From: Pseudomonas siliginis
GTDB lineage: Bacteria; Pseudomonadota; Gammaproteobacteria; Pseudomonadales; Pseudomonadaceae
NCBI RefSeq assembly: GCF_019145195.1
Contig: NZ_JAHSTW010000003.1
Span: 1 to 64,000, forward strand
Direction of reading: 5' to 3'
DNA: 64,000 bases
This document shows, piece after piece, positions 15,100 through 23,814 of this stretch. How positions within the stretch are numbered: the stretch's first letter is position 1; each line of letters begins with the position of its first letter. The translations under genes were made by a program, and so were the position numbers. The notes below the pieces were generated by a model that was not told where the DNA came from, searched no databases, and saw nothing but the letters and a program-made list of their open reading frames with translations.

Positions 15100-16449
15100 T
15101 CAGCCTTTGCTCGGATCGGGCAGCGCTGTGCTGGCGCCGAGCTTGTTGAGGAAGAACAGGTACACCAGGCCCAGGGCAATCCAGATCAGGCCGAGTTTCT
15201 GCGCATCGACGCCCATGTTGTACATGATGGCGGCGACGATGATGAAGCCGATCACCGGGCAGAGCAGATGGCGCACAAACTGTCCCGACTTCTGCCGACG
15301 CCAGTAGTGGTTGATCACCGTCAGGTGCAGGAGCATGAAACCGCTGAGGGCGCCGAAGTTGATCAGCGAGGTGAGGATGTCGACCGCGTCGATGAACAGG
15401 TAGCAGATCAGCAGCGACAACACCGCCACCAGATAAATGCTCAGGTACGGCGTGTTGTGTTTCGGGTGGACCTTGGCCAGCACCTTCGGCAGCTTGCCGT
15501 CGCGGGCCATGCCGAACAGCAGACGCGAGACGGCGGCCTGCGAGGTGATCGCTACAGCAACGCCCCAGGCCAGCGCCGTGGCGACGGCGGTCAGGGTCGC
15601 CAGCCAGCTGCCAGCGGCGATTTCGGCAATTTCATAAAACGCGGTGTCGGCGGATTTGAAGCCCATGCCCGCCGCCAGATCGGTGGCAATCCACGTCTGT
15701 ACGACGAAAATCGTGCCCATCACCGCCAGGGTGATCAGCGCTGCCTTGCCGACGCTGCGGCCCGGATCTTCCTTGATTTCTTCGGCGAGGGTGGAGATCG
15801 CGTCGAAGCCGAGGAACGACAGCACGGCGATCGACACCGCTTGCATCAGCAGAGCGAAGTTGAAGGTTTCCGGGTGATACAGCGGCGCCAGCGTCAGCTC
15901 ACCGTTACCGCCACCGTTGTGCAGGGCGTTCCAGGCGTAGAACAGGAAGATGCCCAGCACCACCAGTTGTGCCAGCAGGAACAGCATGTTCATCCGCGCG
16001 GTGAAGGTGATGCCGCGCAGGTTGACGAATGTTGCGCTGACCAGAAACGCCAGGATGAAGCCGACCTTGGGAATGTCCGGGTACAAATGGTTGAGCGCCA
16101 TCGCCGAATACAGGTACAGCAGCGGCGGAATCAGCAGGTAATCGAGCAGCATCAGCCAGCCAGCGATGAAGCCGACGTGTTGATTAAGGCCGCGTTGCGC
16201 GTAGGAATATACGGAGCCGGCAACCGGAAAGGCCTTGGCCATGCTGCCGTAACTCAGGGCGGTGAACAGCATCGCCACCATGCCGATGATGTACGCCAGC
16301 GGCACCATCCCCGGTGCTTCGGCGTTGACGTAGCCATACACACCGAACGGGGCGATGGGGATCATGAAGATCATCCCGTACACCACCAGATCGGTCAGCG
16401 TCAGGCTACGTTTCAACTCTTGCTTGTAGCCGAATTCTTCAATTTCCAT
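15100..16449 (-). CDS. APC-family amino acid/polyamine importer (PuuP-like)
   Basis: Inner-membrane permease of 449 residues with about twelve hydrophobic segments. Features shared with the putrescine importer PuuP include the opening LKRSLTLTDLVVYGMIFMIP, SYGSMAKAFPVAGSVYSYAQRG, VGFIAGWLMLLDYLLIPPLL, FLGFDAISTLAEE, and SRLLFGMARDGKLPKVLAKVHPK. I use the ATG at 16447-16449 (MEIEEFG...), because CAAGGAG lies nine bases before it, while the earlier ATG at 16473 has no ribosome-binding site. It lies between the FGase-like gene and the AruFG-like pair and probably imports the compound the locus degrades. Confidence 0.85.
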   Translation of the reverse strand: MEIEEFGYKQELKRSLTLTDLVVYGMIFMIPIAPFGVYGYVNAEAPGMVPLAYIIGMVAMLFTALSYGSMAKAFPVAGSVYSYAQRGLNQHVGFIAGWLMLLDYLLIPPLLYLYSAMALNHLYPDIPKVGFILAFLVSATFVNLRGITFTARMNMLFLLAQLVVLGIFLFYAWNALHNGGGNGELTLAPLYHPETFNFALLMQAVSIAVLSFLGFDAISTLAEEIKEDPGRSVGKAALITLAVMGTIFVVQTWIATDLAAGMGFKSADTAFYEIAEIAAGSWLATLTAVATALAWGVAVAITSQAAVSRLLFGMARDGKLPKVLAKVHPKHNTPYLSIYLVAVLSLLICYLFIDAVDILTSLINFGALSGFMLLHLTVINHYWRRQKSGQFVRHLLCPVIGFIIVAAIMYNMGVDAQKLGLIWIALGLVYLFFLNKLGASTALPDPSKG

Positions 16450-16503
16450 GAAGCGCAACTCCTTGTCAGCCATCGGTCGGTTTATGTTTTATCGGTCCGT
16501 CAT

Positions 16504-17256
16504 TTACAGCAAAGGTGCGAGGTAGCCGGCCCAGCGCGAGACCGCTGCGGGGCTACGCAGCAGATCGTTGCGCACCTCGATCAGCACCGCCTCAAGGCCC
16601 CGGGCATCACCGTGCACCGGCACGGTCATGTCGCCCAAGGGATCAATTCTGTACGGCTGGTTGCCCGCCACCTTCAGCGGATGCACTTGCAGCCCGTCGA
16701 GCAAACGCAGGGCATAGTCTTTGGCCTGGCCGAATAACACGCCGACTTCCAGTGGTCGCGGCTGGCCGTAATACACCGGGGTAAAACTGTGAATGCCGAC
16801 CACACGCACCGGCCGGCCTTTGGCAATGCGTTCATCGATCAGCGTCTGCAAGCGCGCATGAAACGGCTTGAACAGGGTCTGCCGACGGTACTCGCGGGTC
16901 GCCTCATCCAGCTCGCGATTGCCAGGTATCGGGTAGATCTCGCTCTGCAGCGGGATGCTGTCCGGCGCATGGCGCGGTCGGTTGAGGTCGATCAACAGCC
17001 GTGAATAGTTGGCGCTGAGCAGGGTAGCGCCAAGCTGTTCCGACAACTGTTCGGCCAGTTGCAGCGCGCCGATGTCCCAGGCGATATGTTCGCGTGCGGC
17101 CGCCTCGTCCAGGCCCAGATTGTTCAGGGCGTCGGGGATGTAGCGACTGGCGTGTTCGCACACGAGGATCAACGGATTCGTCGAGTCCTCGCGGCTCAGG
17201 GTGTAGACCGGGCGGGTATACAACCCAAGCTCGGCGGATTCAGTACAGGCGTGCAT
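16504..17256 (-). CDS. N-formylglutamate amidohydrolase family protein (HutG-like)
   Basis: About 250 residues. FGase-family motifs are clear: ILVCEHASRYIP (metal-binding E and H), YSRLLIDLNRP, a central KPFHARLQTLI helix, GIHSFTPVYYG and the C-terminal LIEVRNDLL. HutG-type members cleave N-formyl-L-glutamate, while others act on related N-acyl or amide substrates. There are no hut genes here, so a histidine role is unlikely. ATG 17254-17256 is chosen; a GTG at 17265 is possible. Either start lies inside the end of the preceding glutamine-synthetase-like gene, indicating translational coupling. Confidence 0.8.
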   Translation of the reverse strand: MHACTESAELGLYTRPVYTLSREDSTNPLILVCEHASRYIPDALNNLGLDEAAAREHIAWDIGALQLAEQLSEQLGATLLSANYSRLLIDLNRPRHAPDSIPLQSEIYPIPGNRELDEATREYRRQTLFKPFHARLQTLIDERIAKGRPVRVVGIHSFTPVYYGQPRPLEVGVLFGQAKDYALRLLDGLQVHPLKVAGNQPYRIDPLGDMTVPVHGDARGLEAVLIEVRNDLLRSPAAVSRWAGYLAPLL

Positions 17257-18571
17257 AGTGCTCACACAGGTCAGCGGGCGAGAGCTGTTCCGTCAGCGCC
17301 AGTTCCTCGGTTTTCAGGGCGTAATACGTGTCGAGCAACGGCTTGGGCAGCCATTCGTTGAAGGCTGCACTGTCACGCAGGCAATCCAGCGCCTGGGCCA
17401 GCGAGGCGGGCAGGGCGACGATGCCCCGGGCCTTGCGTTGCTCGTCGTTGAGTGAATCGGGAATTTCATCGGTGATCGCGTTCAGCGCCAGACGTTGTTC
17501 GATGCCCAGCCGCCCGGCAATCAGCAGCGCGGCCATGGCCAGATGCGGCGAGGCGGTGGCGTCCATGGCGCGGAATTCCAGGTTGAACTGCTGCGCAGCG
17601 GATTTACCCCCCAAGGTCACGGTCGGGCAGATGCGCAACGCCGCTTCACGATTCTGCTGCCCCAGACACGCATAGGACGCGCTCCAGTGGTGCGGCTGCA
17701 ACCGCTGGTAGGACAGCGGCGTCGGTGCGGTGAAGGCGCACAGCGCCGGCAGATAGTGCAGGACGCCGGCGGCCCAGTGCTGACCGATGCTCGACAGGCC
17801 GTTGCTGGTGCCGGCGTCGTACAACATCGGCTGGCCGGCCAGATCGAGCAGGCTGACGTGCAGATGCACACCGTTGCACACCGCTTCGGCGGCAGTCTTC
17901 GGCGCAAAACTCAGGTCGAGGCCCATTTGCCGGGCGATTTCCCGGGTGATTTCGCGCACGTTGACCGCACGATCCGCCGCCGCTACGCCAAGAGTCGGGC
18001 GGCAGGTGATTTCGTATTGGTGCTTGCCGTATTCCGGCAGAAACATTTCCGGCTCGACGCCGCCGGCGCGCAGGGCGCTGAGCAGCCAGCCGCCGAATTC
18101 GGCGCCCTGGCGCTGCGCTTCGAGAGAGAACGCCGCGTGTTCGGCAATGCCTGCGTGCAGGTTGAATTCATGTTCGAAGGCGGCGTTGACCTGCAGCCCC
18201 AACTCATCGTGATAGCGCTCGATTTCATCGCGCAGCAATGTGCGTGGGCAGGCGCCCCACGCCTGACCGTCAGTCTCGCGAATATCGGAATGGATGAAAT
18301 CCAGCACCGGCGCATTGGCGTCCGGGCCGCTGCCGACAGTGACGCGGCTGCTCAGATCCGGAATCAGCCGCAGGTCGCCGTACGCGCCCCACGGACTGCT
18401 CGAAGCGATGATGTCCTGCGGCGTCAACGCGCTGTTGGCGGGGACCCAGCCGCAACCCGCCGCCTGGTAATGCTCCAGCTCATCGGTAGGAAACGAGCGG
18501 CCCCGGGTGATGCCGATCAGGTCAGTTGTCACCAGCGTGGTCATCGGTAAAGGCGTCAGGCGCGGGCTCAT
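17240..18571 (-). CDS. Glutamine synthetase family gamma-glutamyl ligase (PuuA-like)
   Basis: 443-residue ATP-dependent ligase of the class that joins glutamate to amines (PuuA, PauA) rather than to ammonia. Catalytic motifs visible: FEHEFNLH (metal-binding E-x-E), NGVHLHVSL (ATP/metal), HHWSASYACLGQQNREAALRICP (substrate loop and R) and FNLEFRAMDATASPHLAMAALL. The start ATG overlaps the hydrolase stop as ATGA; M10 is a weaker alternative. In this operon it may gamma-glutamylate the incoming amine, later removed by one of the neighbouring amidohydrolases. The true acceptor is unknown. Confidence 0.85.
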   Translation of the reverse strand: MSPRLTPLPMTTLVTTDLIGITRGRSFPTDELEHYQAAGCGWVPANSALTPQDIIASSSPWGAYGDLRLIPDLSSRVTVGSGPDANAPVLDFIHSDIRETDGQAWGACPRTLLRDEIERYHDELGLQVNAAFEHEFNLHAGIAEHAAFSLEAQRQGAEFGGWLLSALRAGGVEPEMFLPEYGKHQYEITCRPTLGVAAADRAVNVREITREIARQMGLDLSFAPKTAAEAVCNGVHLHVSLLDLAGQPMLYDAGTSNGLSSIGQHWAAGVLHYLPALCAFTAPTPLSYQRLQPHHWSASYACLGQQNREAALRICPTVTLGGKSAAQQFNLEFRAMDATASPHLAMAALLIAGRLGIEQRLALNAITDEIPDSLNDEQRKARGIVALPASLAQALDCLRDSAAFNEWLPKPLLDTYYALKTEELALTEQLSPADLCEHYARLY

Positions 18572-19212
18572 GGCTGCATCTCCTGCAAACGGCCGAGCAC
18601 GGTGTCGGTGTCGGTGATCCAGCAGTAACCCTTGATCGCGTTGAGGCAGGCGTGATGGCGTTCAGCTGTGTAAGTGGCGCAGGCATCCTCCACCAGCGTG
18701 ACCAGATAGCCACGGTCGGCGGCATCGCGCACGGCCATGTCCACGCATTGGTCGGTGACGATGCCGGCGATGATCAGATGGCGGGTCTGCAGATTGCGCA
18801 GCACGTAATCGATGTTGGTTGAATTGAACACCCCGGAGGAGGTCTTCGGCAGCACGATTTCGTTTTCGGTCGGGGTCAGCTCAGCGATGACCTGAGCCTG
18901 CACGCTGCCCTTGGGCAGGTGCATGTCCGACAGTTTGTGATCCAGCGAGCGGTCGCGACCGTCGGCGGTCAGGCTTTCGATAATCGTGTGCAGCACGTTC
19001 TGCTGCGCCTGACGAAAGGCGCCGAGCAGACGCTGTTGGTTGGGCACCACCTGGCTGCGCGTGCGCTGGAGAAAATATTCGGCATCCGCCCCGCGCAGGT
19101 GTGGGTCGAATTGCGGTTCGAGCCAGGCGCGCTGCATGTCCACCAGCAACAAAGCGGTGTGGTCGAACGCAAACGGCAAGTCCCGTGGCGAGCGGTGGGG
19201 AAGGCTGAACAT
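18568..19212 (-). CDS. Isochorismatase-family cysteine hydrolase
   Basis: 214-residue hydrolase with the complete Asp-Lys-Cys triad: D25 in LLVDMQ, K123 in VLPKTSSGVF and C156 in GIVTDQCV, the latter preceded by the usual cis-peptide region. Relatives are N-carbamoylsarcosine amidase, nicotinamidase-like enzymes and the ureidoacrylate hydrolase RutB, so an amide or carbamoyl substrate is likely. GGAGG precedes the ATG. The gene starts two bases after the RpiR stop and overlaps the ligase start by ATGA, so it is tightly built into the operon. Confidence 0.85.
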   Translation of the reverse strand: MFSLPHRSPRDLPFAFDHTALLLVDMQRAWLEPQFDPHLRGADAEYFLQRTRSQVVPNQQRLLGAFRQAQQNVLHTIIESLTADGRDRSLDHKLSDMHLPKGSVQAQVIAELTPTENEIVLPKTSSGVFNSTNIDYVLRNLQTRHLIIAGIVTDQCVDMAVRDAADRGYLVTLVEDACATYTAERHHACLNAIKGYCWITDTDTVLGRLQEMQP

Positions 19213-19214
19213 CC

Positions 19215-20069
19215 TTATTTGTCCTCCAGCAGGTGAGTCGCAAAGTCGTTGCGCAGGGCATCGATGCCTTCCAGGCGATCGGCCGGGTCCGGCACGCGCA
19301 AGGTCAGGCAGGCGATCAACGCCTCGACCTGCGCCAGCGCCGGCACCATGGTGTCGAACGGCGACGCCGATTCCACCGGCGCGCTGATGATCAGGTCGGC
19401 CAATTCGCGCAGCGGCGAGGCGTAGACATCGGTGAACAGCACCACCCGCGCGCTGTTGTTCTTCGCCGCCTGCGCAACGCGCAAAGCCTGGGTCTGGTAG
19501 CGCCGGTAGTCGAACACCAGCACCACGTCCTGACGTTGCAGATCGTACAAACGGTCGGGCAGCAGGGCGTTATCTTCCAGGGCGAAACAGCCGGGACGCA
19601 GCAGACGCAAGTGGTTGAGCAGGTAATTGGCCAGCAGAATGCTGAAGCGGCCACCAAAACAGTAGACCTGATGGCGGCTGTCGAGCAGCCATTCCACGAG
19701 GATGCGCACGTCCTCAGGCTGGGTCAGGGCTTGGGTGTCGACCAGCAAACGCTGGCTGTCGGCCAGATAATGCGCCCAGGCATCGTCGTTGTTCTGCTGC
19801 GAGCGCGGCTGCAACAAGGTGCGCGGTGAACGCAGGCGATGGTCCATGTCGCTGAGCAGGGCTTCCTGGAATTCGGCATAACCGCCGAAACCGAGCTTTT
19901 TCACCAGACGCACGATGGTCGGATCGCTGACACCGGCATGTTCGGCCAGTCGCGCCATAGGCCCGAGACCGTTGCGTGGATACTGATCAAGCAGGGCGCG
20001 AACGACTTTGCGCTCCGACGGCGTCAGGTCCAGGCCAGGATCGGTGATCAGGTCTCTGAGAGGGGGCAT
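19215..20069 (-). CDS. RpiR/MurR-family transcriptional regulator
   Basis: 284 residues. The N-terminal helix-turn-helix of the HTH_6 type (TPSERKVVRALLDQYPRNGL, AGVSDPTIVRLVKKLGFGGYAEFQ) is followed by a SIS domain (about 125-260: VYCFGGRFSILLANYLLNHL, DVVLVFDYRRYQT, VVLFTDVYASPL) that normally senses a phosphorylated sugar or acid. It is the first gene of the minus-strand locus, so it probably controls itself and the downstream hydrolase-ligase-FGase-importer genes. The GGAG site and ATG 20067-20069 are clear. Confidence 0.88.
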   Translation of the reverse strand: MPPLRDLITDPGLDLTPSERKVVRALLDQYPRNGLGPMARLAEHAGVSDPTIVRLVKKLGFGGYAEFQEALLSDMDHRLRSPRTLLQPRSQQNNDDAWAHYLADSQRLLVDTQALTQPEDVRILVEWLLDSRHQVYCFGGRFSILLANYLLNHLRLLRPGCFALEDNALLPDRLYDLQRQDVVLVFDYRRYQTQALRVAQAAKNNSARVVLFTDVYASPLRELADLIISAPVESASPFDTMVPALAQVEALIACLTLRVPDPADRLEGIDALRNDFATHLLEDK

Positions 20070-20387
20070 CCGGGCTCCTGCTGGATGGGGTGTCGAATTT
20101 GTTTCACATTCCGTTAAAAGAGTATTTATGTAATGGGTGCTACATGTCTAGCGAATTTTTGTACAGGTTTTTCGAGCACCAAAAGTGTGCAAGGTGCCCG
20201 TGTAATAAGGGCTACGTCGAAGTAACGCGCTGTTGTAGTCCTTTGCCGATTGCTGTGTCAGACATTGCCTATCCCAAGCTCAGCGACTGGCCGGTGACAA
20301 CCCTGAACGCCGATGTTTTACGGCACAATGCGACGCGTATCGGCTGTGTGCCATTGTTTGTTTTATCTTTCGACCGAGAACCTGCTT
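20070..20387. other. Divergent intergenic region, AT-richer, no gene seen
   Basis: 318 bases between the RpiR gene (minus) and the phosphatase-cobF pair (plus). The left half (20090-20180) is clearly AT-richer than its surroundings and probably carries the promoters. A short imperfect inverted pair GAAT/ATTC at 20095-20111 lies close to the rpiR start and could be its operator. An open frame of about 100 codons across 20090-20398 has atypical composition (many Cys and Tyr) and no family resemblance. I looked for a cobalamin riboswitch ahead of cobF and could not recognise one. Confidence 0.5.
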
Positions 20388-20957
20388 GTGCCAAGTAGCC
20401 GTTTGACACTGATTTGCCATGCGCGAACCATCGCACAGAAACTGGCGCGTTTTCCTACGGACGAGCCTGTTGAAAATCTGGCTGTTCCGTCCGACGCGTT
20501 CAGGGCGCGATTGGCGGTAACACGGCGGCTGGTGTGTGCCCCGGAGTTGAGAACTCAGCAAACGGCAGCATGGTTTGGCGTCGATGCGCAGATTGATCAA
20601 GCCCTGCGCGATTGCGATTGGGGACGCTGGCACGGGCAATCGGTCAAGGATCTGCAAGCCAATGAAAACCAGGCTGTGCAAGCCTGGCTGGCCGATCCTG
20701 AAGCGGCACCCCATGGCGGCGAATCGGTCAGGCAATTGACGCAGCGGGTGGCGAAGTGGCTGGACGCCATCGCTGCAACGCCTGGGCATGTGGTGGCGGT
20801 GACTCATCCGTTCGTCATGCGCGCGGCGCTGATGCAGGTGCTGCAAGGCGCGGCGTTCAATGCAATCGACATCGAGCCGCTGGCGATGATCGACTTGCGC
20901 TTCAATGGCATCTGGCGTCTACGCTTGCCGGGCATGGCCCTTGAAGAGGAATTCTGA
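20388..20957 (+). CDS. Histidine phosphatase family protein with altered RHG motif (CobC-like position)
   Basis: 189 residues from the GTG at 20388, the most plausible start before SSRLTLI; upstream codons in the frame do not look coding. It has the phosphoglycerate-mutase fold pattern: an N-terminal catalytic-His motif, WGRWHGQSVKDL in the middle, GGESVRQLTQRV, and the second His in VVAVTHPFVMRAAL. The universal RHG is replaced by C10-H11-A12, so the phosphate-binding Arg is missing while both histidines remain. It overlaps cobF by one base (TGATG), and a role near cobalamin synthesis similar to CobC phosphatase is an inference from that. Confidence 0.8.
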   Translation: MPSSRLTLICHARTIAQKLARFPTDEPVENLAVPSDAFRARLAVTRRLVCAPELRTQQTAAWFGVDAQIDQALRDCDWGRWHGQSVKDLQANENQAVQAWLADPEAAPHGGESVRQLTQRVAKWLDAIAATPGHVVAVTHPFVMRAALMQVLQGAAFNAIDIEPLAMIDLRFNGIWRLRLPGMALEEEF

Positions 20958-21712
20958 TGAAACAGCTGCTGGTCATCGGCATTGGCGCCGGCAATCCGGA
21001 CTACATCACGATGCAGGCGGTGAAAGCGCTGAATCGGGTCGATGTGTTCTTTCTGCTGGATAAAGGCCAGAGCAAGCAGACGCTGATCGACCTGCGCCGG
21101 GAGATCTGCGAGCGCTACATCACCGGCCACGCTTATCGCTTTGTCGAAGCCAGCAGCCCGGAGCGCGAGCGCGGCGATGTCGACTACACGGCGAGCGTCG
21201 ATGCACTCAATCGCGCCAAGCAGCAAACCTTCGAGCGGCTGATCAATGATGAATTGTCCGACGGCCAGTGCGGCGGATTCCTGATCTGGGGCGATCCGGC
21301 GTTATACGACAGCACATTGCGGATTCTTCAGGCGATCCAGTCATCAGGCCGCTGTGAGTTTGAGTACGAGGTGATACCAGGGATTACCAGCGTTCAGGCC
21401 TTGGCTGCGCAGCACAAAATACCTTTGAACACGATTGGTCGCTCGGTAGAAATCACCACAGGCCGGCGATTGGCGGCGGGGCAGGTGAGTGAAGCGGACA
21501 GTCTGGTGGTGATGCTCGATGCCGAGGATTCCTACCAGCGGGTGGCGGATCGGCAGACCGAGATTTTCTGGGGCGCTTACCTGGGCACACCGGACGAGAT
21601 TCTCCTCAGCGGCCGGCTGGCGGATGTGGCCGATGAGATCGAACGGGTGCGCAAGGCGGCGCGAGCGGAGCATGGGTGGATTATGGATACCTATCTGTTA
21701 CGCAAGCCTTGA
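20957..21712 (+). CDS. cobF: Precorrin-6A synthase (deacetylating) CobF
   Basis: 251-residue SAM-dependent methyltransferase of the aerobic cobalamin pathway. It methylates C1 of precorrin-5 and releases acetate, giving precorrin-6A. The family N-terminus LLVIGIGAGNPDYITMQAVKAL, the GDPALYDS motif and VIPGITSVQALAAQ are all present. The length fits CobF, which is somewhat longer than the other Cob methyltransferases. No other cob gene is in the window, so cobF is detached from the main cluster. Translation is coupled to the upstream phosphatase-like gene. Confidence 0.93.
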   Translation: MKQLLVIGIGAGNPDYITMQAVKALNRVDVFFLLDKGQSKQTLIDLRREICERYITGHAYRFVEASSPERERGDVDYTASVDALNRAKQQTFERLINDELSDGQCGGFLIWGDPALYDSTLRILQAIQSSGRCEFEYEVIPGITSVQALAAQHKIPLNTIGRSVEITTGRRLAAGQVSEADSLVVMLDAEDSYQRVADRQTEIFWGAYLGTPDEILLSGRLADVADEIERVRKAARAEHGWIMDTYLLRKP

Positions 21713-21734
21713 GTGGTTGGCGCCTGAACAATCG

Positions 21735-21803
21735 CTTTCGCGAGCAGGCTCGCTCCCACAGGGAAATGCGTTGCAGAATGTGGGAGCGAGCCTGCTCGCG
21801 AAG
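21735..21803. repeat. REP pair (REPIN)
   Basis: Reverse copy at about 21735-21760 and forward copy at 21779-21803, directly after cobF and before the bidirectional terminator. Confidence 0.85.
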
Positions 21804-21844
21804 GGACCAGAACATTCACCGCCGATTTGGGACAAGCAAAAAGA

Positions 21845-21878
21845 AACCCGGTGCAACGCAAATCGCACCGGGTTTTTT
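21845..21878. terminator. Bidirectional intrinsic terminator between cobF and atoB
   Basis: A 10-bp perfect stem AACCCGGTGC/GCACCGGGTT (21845-21854 with 21865-21874) and a 10-base loop, followed by TTTTTT on the plus strand and preceded by an A-rich stretch that serves the minus strand. It ends both convergent transcripts. Confidence 0.85.
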
Positions 21879-21931
21879 GTTGCCAGCCAACAGCGGATGT
21901 CGTGGATCCGCCGTCAACCTTGAACTCCGTA

Positions 21932-23113
21932 TCAGCCGCGTTCCAGCGCCAAAGCCACGCCCTGACCGCCGCCGATGCATAAGGTCGCCAGACCTTTTTT
22001 CGCATCGCGCTTGAGCATTTCGTGCAGCAATGTCACCAGCACGCGGCAACCTGATGCGCCGATCGGGTGACCGAGGGCGATGGCGCCACCGTTGACGTTG
22101 ACCTTGTCCAGATCCCATTGCAGATCTTTGGCCACGGCCAGCGATTGTGCAGCGAACGCCTCGTTGGCTTCGATCAGGTCGAGCTGGTCGATGTTCCAGC
22201 CGGCCTTGTCCAGGCAGCGGCGGGTCGCCGATACCGGGCCGATGCCCATGATCGCCGGGTCGACGCCAGCGTTGGCGTAGGCGGCAATCCTGGCCAGAAC
22301 CGGCAGGCCCAGCGATTTGGCTTTCTCGGCACTCATCAGAATCACAGCAGCGGCACCGTCGTTCAGCGACGAGGCGTTGCCAGCGGTGACGCTGCCGTCC
22401 TTTTTGAACGCCGGACGCAATTTCGCCAGAGATTCTGCGCTGGTATCGCCGCGTGGCTGCTCGTCGACCTTGAACGCCACCGGATCGCCTTTGCGCTGCG
22501 GGATCAGGATCGGCGTGATTTCATCAACGAAGCGCCCGGCCTCGATCGCAGCGGCAGCTTTCTGCTGGGAAGCGGCAGCGAAGGCGTCCTGCTGTTCGCG
22601 GCTGATCTGGTATTTGTCGACCAGATTCTCGGCAGTGATGCCCATGTGGTAATCGTTGAACGCATCCCACAGGCCATCGCTGATCATCGTGTCGACGATT
22701 TGCGCGTGGCCCATGCGCAGACCGGTGCGCGCGCCCGGCATGATGTAGTTGGACAGGCTCATGTTCTCCTGACCGCCGGCGATGATCACCTCGGCGTCGC
22801 CGCAACGGATCGCCTGCGCGCCCAGGTGCAGAGCCTTGAGGCCCGAACCGCAAACCTTGTTCAGGGTCATGGCCGGTACGGCGTGGGGAAGGCCAGCCTT
22901 GATTGCGGCCTGACGTGCCGGGTTCTGCCCGGCGCCAGCGGTGAGCACCTGGCCCATGATCACTTCATCGACCTGCGCCCCGTCGAGGCCGGTCTGCTCG
23001 AGCAACTGGCGGATCACCGCCGCGCCCAGGTCTACTGCGGATACATTGGCCAGGGAGCCCTGAAAACTGCCGATCGCGGTACGCGTGGCGGCAACAATGA
23101 CGACGTCTTGCAT
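21932..23113 (-). CDS. atoB: Acetyl-CoA C-acetyltransferase
   Basis: 393-residue thiolase. Catalytic Cys lies in [18 protein letters not shown] (near residue 88), [10 protein letters not shown] carries the His, and the second Cys is in [16 protein letters not shown] at the C-terminus. It condenses or cleaves acetoacetyl-CoA. It lies 11 bases after the CoA-transferase beta gene, the order dhcA-dhcB-atoB seen at P. aeruginosa PA1999-PA2001. It thus probably splits the acetoacetyl-CoA formed during ketone-body or carnitine breakdown. The ATG at 23111-23113 ([15 protein letters not shown]) matches thiolase N-termini. Confidence 0.93.
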   Translation of the reverse strand: MQDVVIVAATRTAIGSFQGSLANVSAVDLGAAVIRQLLEQTGLDGAQVDEVIMGQVLTAGAGQNPARQAAIKAGLPHAVPAMTLNKVCGSGLKALHLGAQAIRCGDAEVIIAGGQENMSLSNYIMPGARTGLRMGHAQIVDTMISDGLWDAFNDYHMGITAENLVDKYQISREQQDAFAAASQQKAAAAIEAGRFVDEITPILIPQRKGDPVAFKVDEQPRGDTSAESLAKLRPAFKKDGSVTAGNASSLNDGAAAVILMSAEKAKSLGLPVLARIAAYANAGVDPAIMGIGPVSATRRCLDKAGWNIDQLDLIEANEAFAAQSLAVAKDLQWDLDKVNVNGGAIALGHPIGASGCRVLVTLLHEMLKRDAKKGLATLCIGGGQGVALALERG

Positions 23114-23124
23114 GTGCGAATTCC

Positions 23125-23790
23125 TCACTGGGCAGCGAACTGCATTTCCGGTACGTGATCCGGGACGATCAGTTTACCAGCGGTTTTGGCGACGATTTCC
23201 TCGACGCTGACGCCAGGTGCGCGTTCCTTGAGGACAAAAGCGCCATTTTCGATTTCCAGATAGGCGAGGTCGGTCAGCACGCGCTTGATGCAGCCGGCAC
23301 CGGTCAGCGGCAGGCTGCATTTGGCCAGCAGCTTGGACTCACCGTCCTTCGAGGCGTGGGTCATGATGACAATGATGTTGTCGGCGCCGGCCACCAGATC
23401 CATCGCGCCGCCCATGCCCTTGACCAGTTTGCCTGGGATCATCCACGAAGCGATGTTGCCTTCAACGTCGACTTCAAATGCACCAAGCACGGTCAGGTCG
23501 ACGTGGCCGCCACGGATCATTGCGAAGGATTCGGCGGAATTGAAGATCGACGCGCCGATCCGCGCCGTCACCGTTTGTTTACCGGCGTTGATCATGTCGG
23601 CATCGATGGTTTCTTCGGTCGGGAACGGACCCATGCCGAGCAGACCGTTTTCCGATTGCAGCATGACTTCCATGCCATCGGGGATGTAGTTGGCGACCAG
23701 GGTCGGAATGCCGATGCCGAGGTTGACGTAGTAGCCGTCCTGCATTTCGCGGGCGACGCGCTGGGCCATTTGTTCGCGGGTAAGTGCCAT
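23125..23790 (-). CDS. dhcB: 3-oxoacid CoA-transferase subunit B (DhcB-like)
   Basis: 221-residue beta subunit of a family I CoA-transferase. The catalytic glutamate lies in [12 protein letters not shown], and [31 protein letters not shown] and [15 protein letters not shown] are standard. In P. aeruginosa the equivalent DhcAB moves CoA onto 3-dehydrocarnitine; generic members use acetoacetate and succinyl-CoA. The dhc name is based on the gene order with atoB and a matching divergent LysR. If wrong, scoB/atoA would be the name. Confidence 0.88.
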   Translation of the reverse strand: MALTREQMAQRVAREMQDGYYVNLGIGIPTLVANYIPDGMEVMLQSENGLLGMGPFPTEETIDADMINAGKQTVTARIGASIFNSAESFAMIRGGHVDLTVLGAFEVDVEGNIASWMIPGKLVKGMGGAMDLVAGADNIIVIMTHASKDGESKLLAKCSLPLTGAGCIKRVLTDLAYLEIENGAFVLKERAPGVSVEEIVAKTAGKLIVPDHVPEMQFAAQ

Positions 23791-23814
23791 GTTGTTGTTC
23801 TCCGAAGGCCTGAA

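Noticed and set aside
15097..16737. 546-codon plus-strand frame across the APC importer and FGase-like genes
   Set aside because: Dominated by Arg, His, Gln and Asp with no ribosome-binding site. It is opposite two well-supported genes.
20090..20398. 102-codon plus-strand frame in the rpiR/cobF gap
   Set aside because: Atypical residues (many Cys), no ribosome-binding site and no family resemblance; it overlaps the start of the phosphatase-like gene.
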